Below, one piece after another: positions 17,718 to 26,997 of a stretch of 64,000 nt of DNA (position 1 is the first letter of the stretch; every line of letters starts with the position of its first letter). The notes below the pieces were generated by a model that had not been told where the DNA came from, did no database searches, and saw only the letters and a list, made by a program, of their open reading frames with translations. The translations under genes and the position numbers were made by a program. The stretch comes from Sphingomonas phyllosphaerae (GTDB lineage Bacteria > Pseudomonadota > Alphaproteobacteria > Sphingomonadales > Sphingomonadaceae), in assembly GCF_029623345.1 (NCBI RefSeq), contig NZ_JAPYKH010000005.1:62001-126000 (forward strand), in the 5' to 3' direction.

Positions 17718-18911
17718 TCAAGCGATGACGAGGATTTCCGCCGAGTCGCCCGCGCGTGCCGCCGGGGCGTTGGGCGGCCGCACGATCAGGCAGGTCGAGC
17801 GCGCCAGCGTGCGCAGCATCGAACTGTCCTGGATCGTCGAGGCGTAGGCGCAGCCGTCGCGCAGCTCGGCGCGGAGATAGTCGCTGCGTTCGCCGTTGCC
17901 GGGCAGGTCCTCGCCGAGGATCGCGCTGGTCGCGGACGGGAACGGATCGGCCGCGCCGGCGATATGCGCCACCAGCGGGCGGACGAAGAGCAGCGCGGTG
18001 ACGAAGGCCGAGACCGGGTTGCCGGGCAGCCCGACGACCGCCAGCCCACCGCGCCGCCCCGCCAGCATCGGCTTGCCCGGACGCAGCGCGATCCGCCAGA
18101 AATCGAGTGTTACGCCGGCCGCCGCCAGCGCGGGACGTACCAGGTCATGGTCGCCGACCGACGCCCCGCCGGTGGTGACCAGCACGTCGGCGTCGACGGC
18201 GGCGAAAGATCGGGTGAGCGTGTCGAGCCGGTCGGGCAGGATGCCGAGGTCGACGATCTCGGCACCGGTGTCGGCGAGCAGCGCGCGCAGTAGCAGCCGG
18301 TTGGACTCGGGCAGCGCCTCTCCCGGCGTGCCGGGTTCGACCAGCTCGTCGCCGGTGGCCGCCAGCGCGACGCGCACCGGTCGCGCCACCGCGACCCGGC
18401 CGACACCACCGGTGGCCGCTACGGCAATCCGCGCGGGGGTGAAGCGCTCGCCGCGTGCGACCAGCACGTCGCCTTCGCCGAAATCGAGCCCGCGCGCACG
18501 CACGTTGCGCCCCCGATGCGCCGGGCCCTCGCCGTCGAGCGTGACCTGATCTCCTGCGCGTCGCGCCTCTTCCTGGACGATTACCGTGTCACTGCCCGCG
18601 GGCATCACCGCGCCGGTAAAGATCCGTACCGCCTCGCCGGGCGACAGCTCGCCCGGATAGGGCGCTCCGGCCGCGCTCTCGCCGACGACGCTGAGTGGGC
18701 CGGGCAGGTCGGCGTAGCGCAGCGCATAACCGTCCATCGCCGAGACGTCGCGCGCGGGCTGAGTACGCCGCGCCACCACCGATGTCGCGGCCCAGCGCCC
18801 GAGCGCCTCACCGAGCGACACCTCGACCAGCGCGACCGGCGTGCCCAGCGCCAGCACGCGCGTCTGTGCCTCGGCGACGGGCAGCAGCGCGGATCGCGGC
18901 GCGAGCGCCAT
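17718..18911 (-). CDS. moeA: Molybdopterin molybdenumtransferase MoeA
   Basis: A 397-residue enzyme that inserts molybdate into adenylylated molybdopterin. The N-terminal domain shows ARDVSAMDGYALR and the MoCF-type central domain shows LAATGDELVEPG, ESNRLLLRALL, DVLVTTGGASVGDHD and LRPGKPMLAG. A C-terminal MoeA domain IV follows. ATG 18911 was chosen because it overlaps the moaC stop as TGATG; an ATG four codons upstream is possible. It belongs to the trpGDC-moaC-moeA-lexA arrangement conserved in alphaproteobacteria. Confidence 0.96.
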   Translation of the reverse strand: MALAPRSALLPVAEAQTRVLALGTPVALVEVSLGEALGRWAATSVVARRTQPARDVSAMDGYALRYADLPGPLSVVGESAAGAPYPGELSPGEAVRIFTGAVMPAGSDTVIVQEEARRAGDQVTLDGEGPAHRGRNVRARGLDFGEGDVLVARGERFTPARIAVAATGGVGRVAVARPVRVALAATGDELVEPGTPGEALPESNRLLLRALLADTGAEIVDLGILPDRLDTLTRSFAAVDADVLVTTGGASVGDHDLVRPALAAAGVTLDFWRIALRPGKPMLAGRRGGLAVVGLPGNPVSAFVTALLFVRPLVAHIAGAADPFPSATSAILGEDLPGNGERSDYLRAELRDGCAYASTIQDSSMLRTLARSTCLIVRPPNAPAARAGDSAEILVIA

Positions 18912-19378
18912 CAGGCGCGCCACTCGCCCGAGCGACCGCCACTCTTGGCGAGCAGGCGCACCCCGCCGATCACCATGGCTTTGTCGAGCGCCTTGGCCAT
19001 GTCGTAGACGGTGAGCAGCGCGACCGACACCGCGGTGAGCGCCTCCATCTCGACCCCGGTCTTGCCGTCGGTAGCGACGGTCGCGGACGCGGTGACCCCG
19101 CCCTCATCGACCGTGAGATCGAGCGCGACACGGCTGATCGGCAGCGGGTGGCAGAGCGGGACGAGCTCGCTGGTACGTTTGGCCGCCATGATTCCGGCGA
19201 CGCGCGCCACGGCAAGCACGTCTCCCTTGGCAACCGCGCCGTCGCGGATCGCGGTGGCCGCCTCCGGCGCCATGTCGATCCGCCCGGTCGCCAGTGCCTC
19301 GCGCCGCGTCACCTGTTTGCCGCCGACGTCGACCATGTGCGCCGCACCGGCGTCATCGAGATGGGTGAGCCGCGCCAT
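18911..19378 (-). CDS. moaC: Cyclic pyranopterin monophosphate synthase MoaC
   Basis: A 155-residue enzyme completing the first step of molybdenum-cofactor synthesis after MoaA. Conserved blocks are intact: [14 protein letters not shown] at the N-terminus, [15 protein letters not shown] in the active site, [22 protein letters not shown], and the C-terminal [14 protein letters not shown]. One base separates it from trpC upstream and its stop overlaps moeA, so the whole set is probably translated from one mRNA. Confidence 0.97.
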   Translation of the reverse strand: MARLTHLDDAGAAHMVDVGGKQVTRREALATGRIDMAPEAATAIRDGAVAKGDVLAVARVAGIMAAKRTSELVPLCHPLPISRVALDLTVDEGGVTASATVATDGKTGVEMEALTAVSVALLTVYDMAKALDKAMVIGGVRLLAKSGGRSGEWRA

Positions 19379-19379
19379 C

Positions 19380-20165
19380 TCAGGCGATCAGAGCGCGGGT
19401 TGCCGCCGCCACATCGGATTGGCGCATCAGCGCCTCGCCGATCAGGAAGCAGTGGACGCCGTGGGCTGCGAGCGAGTCGAGGTCGGCGCGCGTGCTCAGG
19501 CCGCTTTCCGCCACCAGCAGCGTCCCCGGAGGCGCTTGCTCGGCCAGATCCCAGCTGCGCCGGACGTCGACGTCGAAGCTGCGCAGGTCGCGATTGTTGA
19601 CCCCGATCAGCCGCGAGCGGAGCCGCGCCGCGCGTTCCAGCTCGATGATGTCATGCACCTCGACCAGCACGTCGAGCCCCTGCTCGATCGCTGCGGCTTC
19701 ACACTCGGCGAGCAGCGCGTCGTCGAGCGCGGCGACGATCAGCAGGATCGCGTCCGCACCGATGCTGCGCGCCTCCAGCGCCTGCCACGGATCGACCGTG
19801 AAGTCCTTGCGCAGCACCGGCAGGTCGCAGGCGGCGCGGGCAGCGATCAGATAGTCCTCGTGCCCTTGAAAATAGGGCGCGTCGGTCAGCACCGAGAGGC
19901 ACGAGGCGCCGCCTGTGGCGTAAGCGCGCGCGTGCGCCGGCGGATCGAAGTCCTCGCGGATCAGCCCCTTTGACGGACTGGCCTTCTTGATCTCGGCGAT
20001 CAGCGCGTGCCGCCCCGCAGCGACGCTCTGCTCCAGCGCCGAGCGGAAGCCGCGCGGGGCAGTCTGTGCCACGGCGCGCTCGCGCAACGCGCTGTCGCTC
20101 ACCGCGGCACGGCGCGTGCGCACCTCGTCGCGCTTGGTGGCGCAAATATCTGAGAGGATGGTCAT
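19380..20165 (-). CDS. trpC: Indole-3-glycerol-phosphate synthase
   Basis: A 261-residue TIM-barrel enzyme closing the indole ring in tryptophan synthesis. Visible motifs: [13 protein letters not shown] (catalytic Glu58 and Lys60), [33 protein letters not shown] and the phosphate-binding [10 protein letters not shown]. It is the single-function form, without fused TrpF. ATG 20165 overlaps the trpD stop as ATGA; a start five codons upstream lies inside trpD and is less likely. Confidence 0.97.
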   Translation of the reverse strand: MTILSDICATKRDEVRTRRAAVSDSALRERAVAQTAPRGFRSALEQSVAAGRHALIAEIKKASPSKGLIREDFDPPAHARAYATGGASCLSVLTDAPYFQGHEDYLIAARAACDLPVLRKDFTVDPWQALEARSIGADAILLIVAALDDALLAECEAAAIEQGLDVLVEVHDIIELERAARLRSRLIGVNNRDLRSFDVDVRRSWDLAEQAPPGTLLVAESGLSTRADLDSLAAHGVHCFLIGEALMRQSDVAAATRALIA

Positions 20166-21157
20166 GCGTAGGCGATCCAACGGTCGAGCAGCGCGCCCGC
20201 GTCGCCGTGGTCGAGCGCCTCGGCGGCGCGCGCCGCGCCATCGCGGAGGGAGGAGTCGCGGCCTGCGAGCACCAGCGCCGCGGCGGCGTTGACGAGCACC
20301 GCGTCGCGATACGCGCCGCGTTCACCGTTGAGCAGCTGGCGCAGCGCGAGCGCGTTATAGGCCGGGTCGCCGCCGCGGATCGCCGGAGTCGGATGGCGCG
20401 CGACGCCGGCGTCTTCGGGAGTGATTCGCGTCGGCAATGCCACCGCGCCGATCGAGACCACGTGCGTCGGGCCGGCGCCGGAGATCTCATCGAGCCCCTC
20501 CTCGCCCGCGACGACCAGCGCCGCCTCGCTGCCGAGCTGCTCCAGCGCCTCGGCGTAGATCGGTGCGTAGTCGGGCCGTGCGATGCCGATCAGCTGGCGC
20601 GTGACGTGCGCCGGATTGGCGAGCGGCCCCATCAGGTTGAAGATCGTGCGCCGCCCGACCCTGCGGCGGATCGGGGTGATGCGCCGCATCGCCGGATGGT
20701 GGTTGCCCGCGAACAGGAAGCAGATGCCGAGGTCGCGTAGCGTCGCTTCCGCCTGCGCGCCAGCACGCTCCATGTCGAGCCCGAGCGCCTCGAGCGTGTC
20801 GGCCGCGCCCGCCTTCGACGAGGCGGCGCGATTGCCGTGCTTGGCGACGGGCACGCCGCACGCTGCGACGACGAGACTCACCGCAGTCGAGACGTTGAGC
20901 GTGTGCTGGCCGTCGCCGCCGGTGCCGCAGACGTCGATCGCGCCCGCCGGCGCAGTGATCGGGATCATCCGGTCGCGCAGCGCGCGCGCCGCTTCGGCGA
21001 TTTCGACGCTGGTCTCGCCGCGCAGCGCCAGCTGGAGCAGGAAATCGGCGATCGCCTCCTCGCTCGCGCGTCCGTCCAGAATATCGGCGAAGGCCTGCGC
21101 CGCACTCTCGCGTGACAGCGGCGAGGCCGGGTCGGGCATCAGCGTGACGATGCTCAC
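20162..21157 (-). CDS. trpD: Anthranilate phosphoribosyltransferase
   Basis: A 331-residue enzyme joining anthranilate and PRPP. The PRPP-binding glycine loop CGTGGDG is at 77-83, followed by [12 protein letters not shown] and the anthranilate-channel region ([27 protein letters not shown]). GTG 21157 overlaps the trpG stop as GTGA. It is a separate protein, not fused to TrpG. Confidence 0.97.
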   Translation of the reverse strand: MSIVTLMPDPASPLSRESAAQAFADILDGRASEEAIADFLLQLALRGETSVEIAEAARALRDRMIPITAPAGAIDVCGTGGDGQHTLNVSTAVSLVVAACGVPVAKHGNRAASSKAGAADTLEALGLDMERAGAQAEATLRDLGICFLFAGNHHPAMRRITPIRRRVGRRTIFNLMGPLANPAHVTRQLIGIARPDYAPIYAEALEQLGSEAALVVAGEEGLDEISGAGPTHVVSIGAVALPTRITPEDAGVARHPTPAIRGGDPAYNALALRQLLNGERGAYRDAVLVNAAAALVLAGRDSSLRDGAARAAEALDHGDAGALLDRWIAYA

Positions 21158-21744
21158 GCCGCCACCCGAGCGACGTGGTCGATGCCGGCGAGCCGCAAGA
21201 AATTGGCGATCAGCGCATGGCCGTGCTCGGTGGCGATGCTCTCGGGATGGAATTGCACGCCGTGGATCGGCAGCTCGCGGTGGCGTAGCCCCATCACCGA
21301 GGCGTCGGCCGCGGTGGCGTTGACCGCGAGCGCGTGGGGCACGTCGGTGACGATCAGCGAATGGTAGCGCGTCGCGGTGAAGGGCGAGGGCAGTCGCTCG
21401 AACACGCCGGTGCCGTCATGCTCGACGGGGCAGGTCTTGCCGTGCATCAGGCCGCCGCGCACGACGCGGCCGCCGAAGTGCTGGCCAATCGCTTGATGGC
21501 CGAGGCACACCCCGAACAACGGCCGGCGCGCCTCTGCACAGGCCGCGACCAACTCGAGGCTGATGCCGGCCTCGTTTGGCGTGCACGGCCCCGGCGAGAT
21601 CAGGATCGCGCGTGCGCCGCTTGCCAGCGCTTCGGCCGCGGTCAGCTCGTCGTTGCGCACCACGCGGACCTCGGCACCCAGCTCCATGACGTAATGGACC
21701 AGGTTCCAGGTAAAGCTATCGTAATTGTCGACCACCAGGATCAT
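21154..21744 (-). CDS. trpG: Anthranilate synthase component II (glutamine amidotransferase)
   Basis: A 196-residue class I glutamine amidotransferase supplying ammonia to TrpE, and perhaps also to PabB. The triad is Cys80 (FGVCLGHQ), His166 and Glu168 (QFHPES). The start [11 protein letters not shown] at ATG 21744 is the family's conserved N-terminus; in-frame codons upstream would add an unconserved extension. It heads the trpG-trpD-trpC-moaC-moeA set, while trpE lies further upstream, separated by a gene on the other strand. Confidence 0.96.
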   Translation of the reverse strand: MILVVDNYDSFTWNLVHYVMELGAEVRVVRNDELTAAEALASGARAILISPGPCTPNEAGISLELVAACAEARRPLFGVCLGHQAIGQHFGGRVVRGGLMHGKTCPVEHDGTGVFERLPSPFTATRYHSLIVTDVPHALAVNATAADASVMGLRHRELPIHGVQFHPESIATEHGHALIANFLRLAGIDHVARVAA

Positions 21745-21903
21745 GCCGACCGCCATAACCGATGCGGGGCGCATCGCAACACGCCGCTGCGCCGCAGTGG
21801 TGAAAGGATTCTTGCGCGGCGGCAAACAATCGACATAGCGGGGCCACCACTCGTGCGGAGCCAGCGGCTAAGGCATGCGTTGTGGTCAGCGAGGAGAAGG
21901 TCA

Positions 21904-22335
21904 ATGCTGCGTACGCTAGTCGTGATGGTCGCTGGTCTCGCGCTGCCGCTCACCGCCGCGGCGCAGACCGAGAGCGCGGGGGATACAGGTCGGGCGCCGC
22001 AGCGCGTGCGTAGCGTCACGCTGTCGGGTAACGAACAATGCCCCAAGTCGCAGGGCGATGAGGTGGTGGTGTGCAGCCGCATCAACCCCGATGAGCAGTT
22101 CCGCATCCCCAAGGAGCTGCGCAACACCGCCGAGCCGGCGGCGAAGAACCAGGCCTGGACCAATCGCGTCGCGGTGGCGGACCGCGCCAGCCGGGTGAAC
22201 GGCGGCGTGCCGGACAGCTGCTCGCCGGTCGGCGCCGCAGGTCAGTCGGGCTGCGCGCTCGCGATCAACAACGCCTTTGCCGCCGAGAAACGCGCCGCGG
22301 AGAAGAATGACTCGATGATCCCGGGCGGCCGCTGA
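21904..22335 (+). CDS. Secreted hypothetical protein with four cysteines
   Basis: A 143-residue protein starting at ATG 21904 behind a clear AGGAGAAGG site. An N-terminal signal peptide (LVVMVAGLALPLTAAAQ) predicts export. The mature part contains four Cys in two pairs (CPKSQGDEVVVC and SCSPVGAAGQSGC), probably forming disulfides in the periplasm. No enzymatic motif is visible. Similar short secreted proteins are common in sphingomonads, but I know of no function. It stands alone between trpG and trpE, on the opposite strand. Confidence 0.7.
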   Translation: MLRTLVVMVAGLALPLTAAAQTESAGDTGRAPQRVRSVTLSGNEQCPKSQGDEVVVCSRINPDEQFRIPKELRNTAEPAAKNQAWTNRVAVADRASRVNGGVPDSCSPVGAAGQSGCALAINNAFAAEKRAAEKNDSMIPGGR

Positions 22336-22350
22336 CGTCCAGGGGGTTCC

Positions 22351-22455
22351 GTCATCCCTGACGTGGTCCGGGATTCGGCGCGTGGCCTATTCAGCGATTT
22401 GTTGCTTCCGCGGCGGCGTCTATTCCGCCCGACGTCGGGACGACCACCTGAAGCG
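22351..22455. repeat. REP-like palindromic element
   Basis: GTCATCCCTGACGTGGTCC (22351-22369) and an inverted, diverged counterpart near 22430-22455 (GACGTCGGGACGACC). The same core, GACGTGGTCCGGG, recurs in the tpiA-aminopeptidase gap at 26855-26948. It fills most of the space between the convergent 21904 gene and trpE. Confidence 0.55.
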
Positions 22456-22479
22456 AAGCCAGGACCACTCCCGAGCCCT

Positions 22480-23988
22480 TTATTGACCGAAGGTCGGCTC
22501 GCTCGCCTGACGGATCGCCTCGCGCGCCGCGGCCAGCAACGCACCCGACTTCGCCTCGCACTCGCGCTGCTCGGAGGCCGCATCGCTGTCGGCGACGATG
22601 CCCGCCCCGGCCTGCACGTGGATCATACCGTCCTTCACCACGGCGGTGCGCAGCACGATGCATGAATCCATCGAACCGTCGGGCGAGAAATAGCCGACGC
22701 CGCCGGCATACGCGCCGCGCTTCTCCGGCTCGAGCTCGGCGATGATCTGGCAGGCGCGCACCTTGGGCGCACCGCTGACCGTTCCCGCGGGGAAGCCGGC
22801 GAACAGCGCGTCGATCGCGTCGTGCCTGGGGTCGAGCCGGCCCACCACGTTCGAGACGATGTGCATGACGTGGCTGTAGAACTCGATCCCGTAGCTATCG
22901 GTGACCTGCACCGTACCCGCCGCGGCGACGCGACCGACGTCGTTGCGGCCGAGGTCGAGTAGCATCAGATGCTCGGCGCGTTCCTTCTGGTCGGCAAGAA
23001 GGCTGTCGCGATTGGCGGCGTCCTCCGCCGCGGTGCGTCCGCGCGGGCGCGTGCCAGCGATCGGGCGTATCGTCACCTCGCCGTCGCGCGCACGCACCAG
23101 GATTTCGGGGCTTGAGCCCGTCAGCGCGAAGCCGGGCAGGTCAAGATGGTAGAGGAAGGGCGACGGGTTGACCCGCCGCAGCGCGCGATAGAGTTCGAAA
23201 GCGGGGAGCGGGAAGGGCGCGGTGAAGCGCTGCGCCAGCACCACCTGGAAGATGTCGCCGGCGGCGATATAGTCCTTCGCCGTCGCAACCATCTCGCCGT
23301 AGCGCCCCGCCGGCAGCACCGGCGCGAGCGCCAGCTCGGTCGCGTCGGTCCGTATCGGTACGGGCAGTGCGCCGTGCGCCAGCCGCGCCTCGACGGCGTC
23401 GAGCCGCTCCATGGCACGCGCCACCACCGAGTCCGGCTCGTCCTCCGACGGCCACACTGGCGCAACGAGGTAGAGCGCGTCGGCGAGCCGGTCGAACACC
23501 AGCACCACCGTTGGTCGTACGAACATCAGGTCGGGCAGACCGAGCGGGTCAACCGGAGCGGCGGGCAGCTTCTCGACCAGCCCGACTGTCTCATAGCCGA
23601 AATAGCCGACGAGACAGGCGAGCGCACCGGGTAGCTCGGCCGGCACGTCCATGCGGATGCTCGCCACCAGCGCGCGCAGCGCCGCCAGCGTCGGCTCGGG
23701 ACAGGGCGCGAATGTGGCGCGATCGTTCAACCAGTCGCGGTTGATCTCGGCATGCTCGCCCTGCGCGCGCAGCACCAGGTCGGGAGCGAGTCCGATCAGG
23801 CTGTAGCGCCCGCGCACCGCGCCGCCCTCGACCGACTCGAGGAGGAAGTCGCCGCGACCCGGCTCGATCAGTTTGAGCGCGGCGGCGACCGGCGTCTCGG
23901 TGTCGGCGATGCGACGACGCCACACCAGCGCGGGGCGGCCCCCTGCCAGCGCGGCGCGGGCCGCGGCGGCGCTATTGTCCTCCGCCAC
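22480..23988 (-). CDS. trpE: Anthranilate synthase component I
   Basis: A 502-residue chorismate-using enzyme making anthranilate with TrpG. Motifs in the chorismate-binding domain are intact: AGDIFQVVLAQRF, SPSPFLYHL-type NPSPFLYHLDLPG, IRPIAGTRPRGR, the ERAEHLMLLDLGRNDVGRV block and FPAGTVSGAPKVRA. GTG 23988 was chosen: it overlaps the end of ppiD by 17 bases and gives the normal N-terminus. The N-terminal region contains a serine of the tryptophan-feedback type (LLESVEGG). No attenuator is visible upstream because that sequence is coding. Confidence 0.96.
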   Translation of the reverse strand: MAEDNSAAAARAALAGGRPALVWRRRIADTETPVAAALKLIEPGRGDFLLESVEGGAVRGRYSLIGLAPDLVLRAQGEHAEINRDWLNDRATFAPCPEPTLAALRALVASIRMDVPAELPGALACLVGYFGYETVGLVEKLPAAPVDPLGLPDLMFVRPTVVLVFDRLADALYLVAPVWPSEDEPDSVVARAMERLDAVEARLAHGALPVPIRTDATELALAPVLPAGRYGEMVATAKDYIAAGDIFQVVLAQRFTAPFPLPAFELYRALRRVNPSPFLYHLDLPGFALTGSSPEILVRARDGEVTIRPIAGTRPRGRTAAEDAANRDSLLADQKERAEHLMLLDLGRNDVGRVAAAGTVQVTDSYGIEFYSHVMHIVSNVVGRLDPRHDAIDALFAGFPAGTVSGAPKVRACQIIAELEPEKRGAYAGGVGYFSPDGSMDSCIVLRTAVVKDGMIHVQAGAGIVADSDAASEQRECEAKSGALLAAAREAIRQASEPTFGQ

Positions 23989-25903
23989 CGACCAAATCCT
24001 GCTTGAGCTGCGCGATAGCGTCGTCGAAGCGCTTGGCACCCTGCAGCTTGGCCACCGCATTGGCGAATTGCTGCGCATATTCGGGACCGATCGCACGGCC
24101 GAGATCGGTGCGTGTGGCCTGGATCAGCGGCGGCTGCTTGCGCGCGTCACCCGGCACCACCTGATTGAGCTTGAGCACCAGCCAGCCCTTGCCGTCTGGC
24201 GATGGCACCGCGCGCGCGCTGCCGGGGGCCATGCTGAACAGCGCGGCGAGCACCGGGTTGACCTGGCCGCGCGCGGTGATCTCGCCGCGCGACGCACTGA
24301 TCGGCTGGACCGGGGGCGCCTTGACCCCCGATGCCGAGAGCGCGACCGGCAGAGCGGCGCCCGCGTTGACCTTCGCCACCAGCGCGCTCGCCGCCTGCTG
24401 CGCCGCCTTGGCGGCGCGATCGGCAGTGAGGTCGGCGAGGACTCGCGCGCGCGCCGCGGCGAGCGGCACCGGCGTCGGCTGTACCACGCGATCGAGCGCG
24501 ACCACCGCGAAGCTGCCGTCCTCCCCGAGGTTGACCGTGGTCGGCGTGTCACCCTCCTCGGCAGCGAAGGCGGCGGCGACGATCGGCGCCATGCCCGCGT
24601 CGGCCGGGGTCTGCGGCTGGTCGGGGTTGGTGCCGTTCTGCAGCAGCGCCGGCGTGCTCTGCGCGGCGAGTTTCTGGTCGTTCACCACCTCGCTGATATT
24701 GGCATTGTCGGCCAGCGAGTCGTCGACCTTGTCGCGGACCGCGCCGATCGCCGCCTTGGTCTTGCTCGCGCGCAGCTGGGTGACCAGCTCGTCGTGCGCC
24801 TGCGCCAGCGTCTTGCCGGAATCCTGGGTGACCTTGTCGACGCGTGCGACGACGAAGCCGATCGCACCGCGCACCGGCCCGACGACGGCGCCGCTGGCCG
24901 CGGCCGCGATTGCCTGCGCCACCGCGGGCGAGCTCTGCGTCGCAAGCGCGCCCTGGTCGACGCCGGTGATCGTGCGCGGCTCCAGTCCGGCGGCGCGTGC
25001 CGCGGCGGCGAGCGGCGTGCCCGCCTTGACCTTGGCGGCGAGCGCGCCCGCCGCCTTCTCGTCGAGCACGGTCACCAGCGTGACGTCGCGCAGCGTCTTG
25101 GGCGCGTAGGTCGTCTTGGCGGCGTCATAGGCCTTCTGCACCTCGGCGTCGCTCGGCGTCACCTGGCCGGCGACCTGCTGCGGGCCGACGACGGCGTAGC
25201 GGATCACGCGCCGCTCAGGCGTGGTGTAACGCGAGATGTTGCGCTTATACCATTGCTGCACCTCGGCATCGCTCGGCGCGGCACCGGTGGGCGCGGCCGG
25301 CACGAAGGCGACCTGGCCGGTGCGGCGCTCGAGCAGCAGCGAGGCGTAGGTGAGCGCGAGCTGCTGCGGCACCTGGTGCGCGCCGATCGTCGGCTGGGTG
25401 AGGAACTGTACCATGATCTGGCGCGCGAACTGCGCCTGCACCTGCGCGTCGGTGAAACCACGCTGCGCGATCAGCCGCTCATAGGCCTGCTGGTCGAACT
25501 GGCCGGTCGCGCCGGCAAAGGCGGGGATCGCCTTCAGCTCACTGCCGATCAGTGCGCGGCTGACCCGCATGCCCTGGCCGCGCCCGAAGGTCTCGAGCGC
25601 GAGTGCGCTGACGTTGCGGTTGATCACCGCGTCGAGCCCGCCGAGCTGGACGAACTGCGCCATGTCGAGCGTCGGCTGCTCCTGCCGCGCCTGGGTGAGC
25701 TCGTCGCGCGCCTGTTGGCGAACGTCCGCGGCGGTGACGCTCTCACCGCCGACGCTCGCGATCGGGTGGCCGACCAGCCCGGTGCTGCTCGCCAGCCCGG
25801 TCACGTCGCCCGCCGCGAAGGCGAGCGCGATGACGATCAGGACGCCGAAGGTGACGATCACGCCGACCTTGGAGTGGATGATGCCGCGGAAGAAGGTGAG
25901 CAT
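23972..25903 (-). CDS. ppiD: Membrane-anchored periplasmic folding factor PpiD (SurA_N / rotamase)
   Basis: A 643-residue protein with an N-terminal membrane anchor (about 13-31), a SurA-N-type chaperone domain (SVGGESVTAADVRQQARDEL) and at least one parvulin-like PPIase region in the middle, followed by a long Ala-rich C-terminal part. PpiD helps newly exported proteins fold at the periplasmic side of the Sec translocon. The second rotamase-like part is diverged, so isomerase activity is uncertain, as in other PpiD proteins. ATG 25903 precedes the anchor. The gene overlaps trpE by 17 bases, a linkage typical of alphaproteobacteria. Confidence 0.9.
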   Translation of the reverse strand: MLTFFRGIIHSKVGVIVTFGVLIVIALAFAAGDVTGLASSTGLVGHPIASVGGESVTAADVRQQARDELTQARQEQPTLDMAQFVQLGGLDAVINRNVSALALETFGRGQGMRVSRALIGSELKAIPAFAGATGQFDQQAYERLIAQRGFTDAQVQAQFARQIMVQFLTQPTIGAHQVPQQLALTYASLLLERRTGQVAFVPAAPTGAAPSDAEVQQWYKRNISRYTTPERRVIRYAVVGPQQVAGQVTPSDAEVQKAYDAAKTTYAPKTLRDVTLVTVLDEKAAGALAAKVKAGTPLAAAARAAGLEPRTITGVDQGALATQSSPAVAQAIAAAASGAVVGPVRGAIGFVVARVDKVTQDSGKTLAQAHDELVTQLRASKTKAAIGAVRDKVDDSLADNANISEVVNDQKLAAQSTPALLQNGTNPDQPQTPADAGMAPIVAAAFAAEEGDTPTTVNLGEDGSFAVVALDRVVQPTPVPLAAARARVLADLTADRAAKAAQQAASALVAKVNAGAALPVALSASGVKAPPVQPISASRGEITARGQVNPVLAALFSMAPGSARAVPSPDGKGWLVLKLNQVVPGDARKQPPLIQATRTDLGRAIGPEYAQQFANAVAKLQGAKRFDDAIAQLKQDLVGGGGQ

Positions 25904-26014
25904 AAGTGAGCGGGGACCGGATAAAGGAGAACGCCGCGTCCTAGGGACAAGCCGAGGTGGCATCAAGCCGCGCGGCCGGTTATCGCGGAGCCGAAACGAG
26001 AAGAGGGGAGCGGG

Positions 26015-26764
26015 ATGACGCGTCGCAAGCTGGTCGCCGGCAACTGGAAGATGAACGGCAGTCGCGCTGCGCTGCGCGAGCTCGAGGCGATCGCCGCCGT
26101 CGCGACCGAGACGCCGGCGGTGGACGTGATGGTGGCGGTGCCGTTCACGCTGATCGCGCCGGCGTCGGAGCGTGTGCCGGCGCTGATGATCGGCGCCGAG
26201 GACGTGCACGAGGCCGACAGCGGCGCGCACACCGGCTGCGTCTCGGCGGCGATGGTGCGCGAGGCGGGCGCCCGCTTCACCATCGTGGGTCATTCCGAGC
26301 GGCGCCACGACCAGCATGAGACCAGCCAAGACGCCTGGGCGAAGGCCGCCGCGGCGCACCGCCAAGGTCTGCACGTGATCCTATGCTGCGGCGAGACCGG
26401 GGCAGAGCGCGACGCCGGCCGGGCCGAGCGCGTGGTACAGGCGCAGATCGAGAAGTCGCTGCCCGAGAATGCCGCGGGCGACTGGCTCACGCTCGCCTAT
26501 GAGCCGCGCTGGGCGATCGGCACGGGTGCGACCCCGACGCTGGAGGACATTGCTGCGATCCACGCCATCGCGCGCGCCAAGATGCGCAAGCTCATCGGCG
26601 ACGCGGCCAGCAGTGTGCGGATCCTTTACGGCGGTTCGGTCACGGGCGACAATGCGCGCGCGATCCTGGCGACGCCCGATGTCGACGGTGCTCTGGTCGG
26701 TGGCGCGAGCCTCACCGCGGCCAAGTTCGTGCCGATCATCGCCGCCGCGGCGGCGGCGGTGTAG
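26015..26764 (+). CDS. tpiA: Triosephosphate isomerase
   Basis: A 249-residue TIM-barrel enzyme interconverting DHAP and glyceraldehyde-3-phosphate. Catalytic residues are present: Lys12 (GNWKMNG), His93 (VGHSERR) and Glu163 (AYEPRWAIGTG). The phosphate-binding ILYGGSV and VGGASL loops are intact. The loop-6 hinge has Arg where most enzymes have Val (YEPRW), and the loop after His93 is HDQHETSQD; both are mild family variations. ATG 26015 follows GAGGGGAGCGGG. It diverges from ppiD. Confidence 0.97.
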   Translation: MTRRKLVAGNWKMNGSRAALRELEAIAAVATETPAVDVMVAVPFTLIAPASERVPALMIGAEDVHEADSGAHTGCVSAAMVREAGARFTIVGHSERRHDQHETSQDAWAKAAAAHRQGLHVILCCGETGAERDAGRAERVVQAQIEKSLPENAAGDWLTLAYEPRWAIGTGATPTLEDIAAIHAIARAKMRKLIGDAASSVRILYGGSVTGDNARAILATPDVDGALVGGASLTAAKFVPIIAAAAAAV

Positions 26765-26854
26765 CGGGTGTACGCGCGGGGCGGGAGGCGCCGCTCCCTA
26801 CCCAATGTTTCAATGATGATGTGGCTGCACGGACGTTACGCCACCTCCACCTCC

Positions 26855-26948
26855 GTCATTTAGGACGTGGTCCGGGTTCGCGCCGTCCGCGAGAGAAACG
26901 CTGTCTTGGTGTGGGAAGGGTGGATCCCGGACCACGTCCGGGATGACG
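26855..26948. repeat. Paired REP-like element (facing palindromes)
   Basis: TAGGACGTGGTCCGGG at 26861-26876 faces its near-complement CCCGGACCACGTCC at 26926-26939, flanked by GTCAT and ATGAC ends. This is a BIME-like pair able to form a long cruciform or mRNA 3' hairpin between convergent tpiA and the aminopeptidase gene. Confidence 0.7.
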
Positions 26949-26997
26949 ACGTGATGGAAAGCGAGGAGGAGCGGTAGCACTGCAGCGCCCGCTCACC

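Noticed and set aside
23873..25909. A 678-codon open frame opposite ppiD
   Set aside because: Composition (Arg/His/Asp-rich, no domain) is that of an antisense frame in GC-rich DNA, and ppiD is well supported.
26015..26764. Inactive triosephosphate isomerase because of unusual YEPRW loop
   Set aside because: Lys12, His93 and Glu163 and both phosphate loops are intact; the Val to Arg change lies outside the catalytic set.
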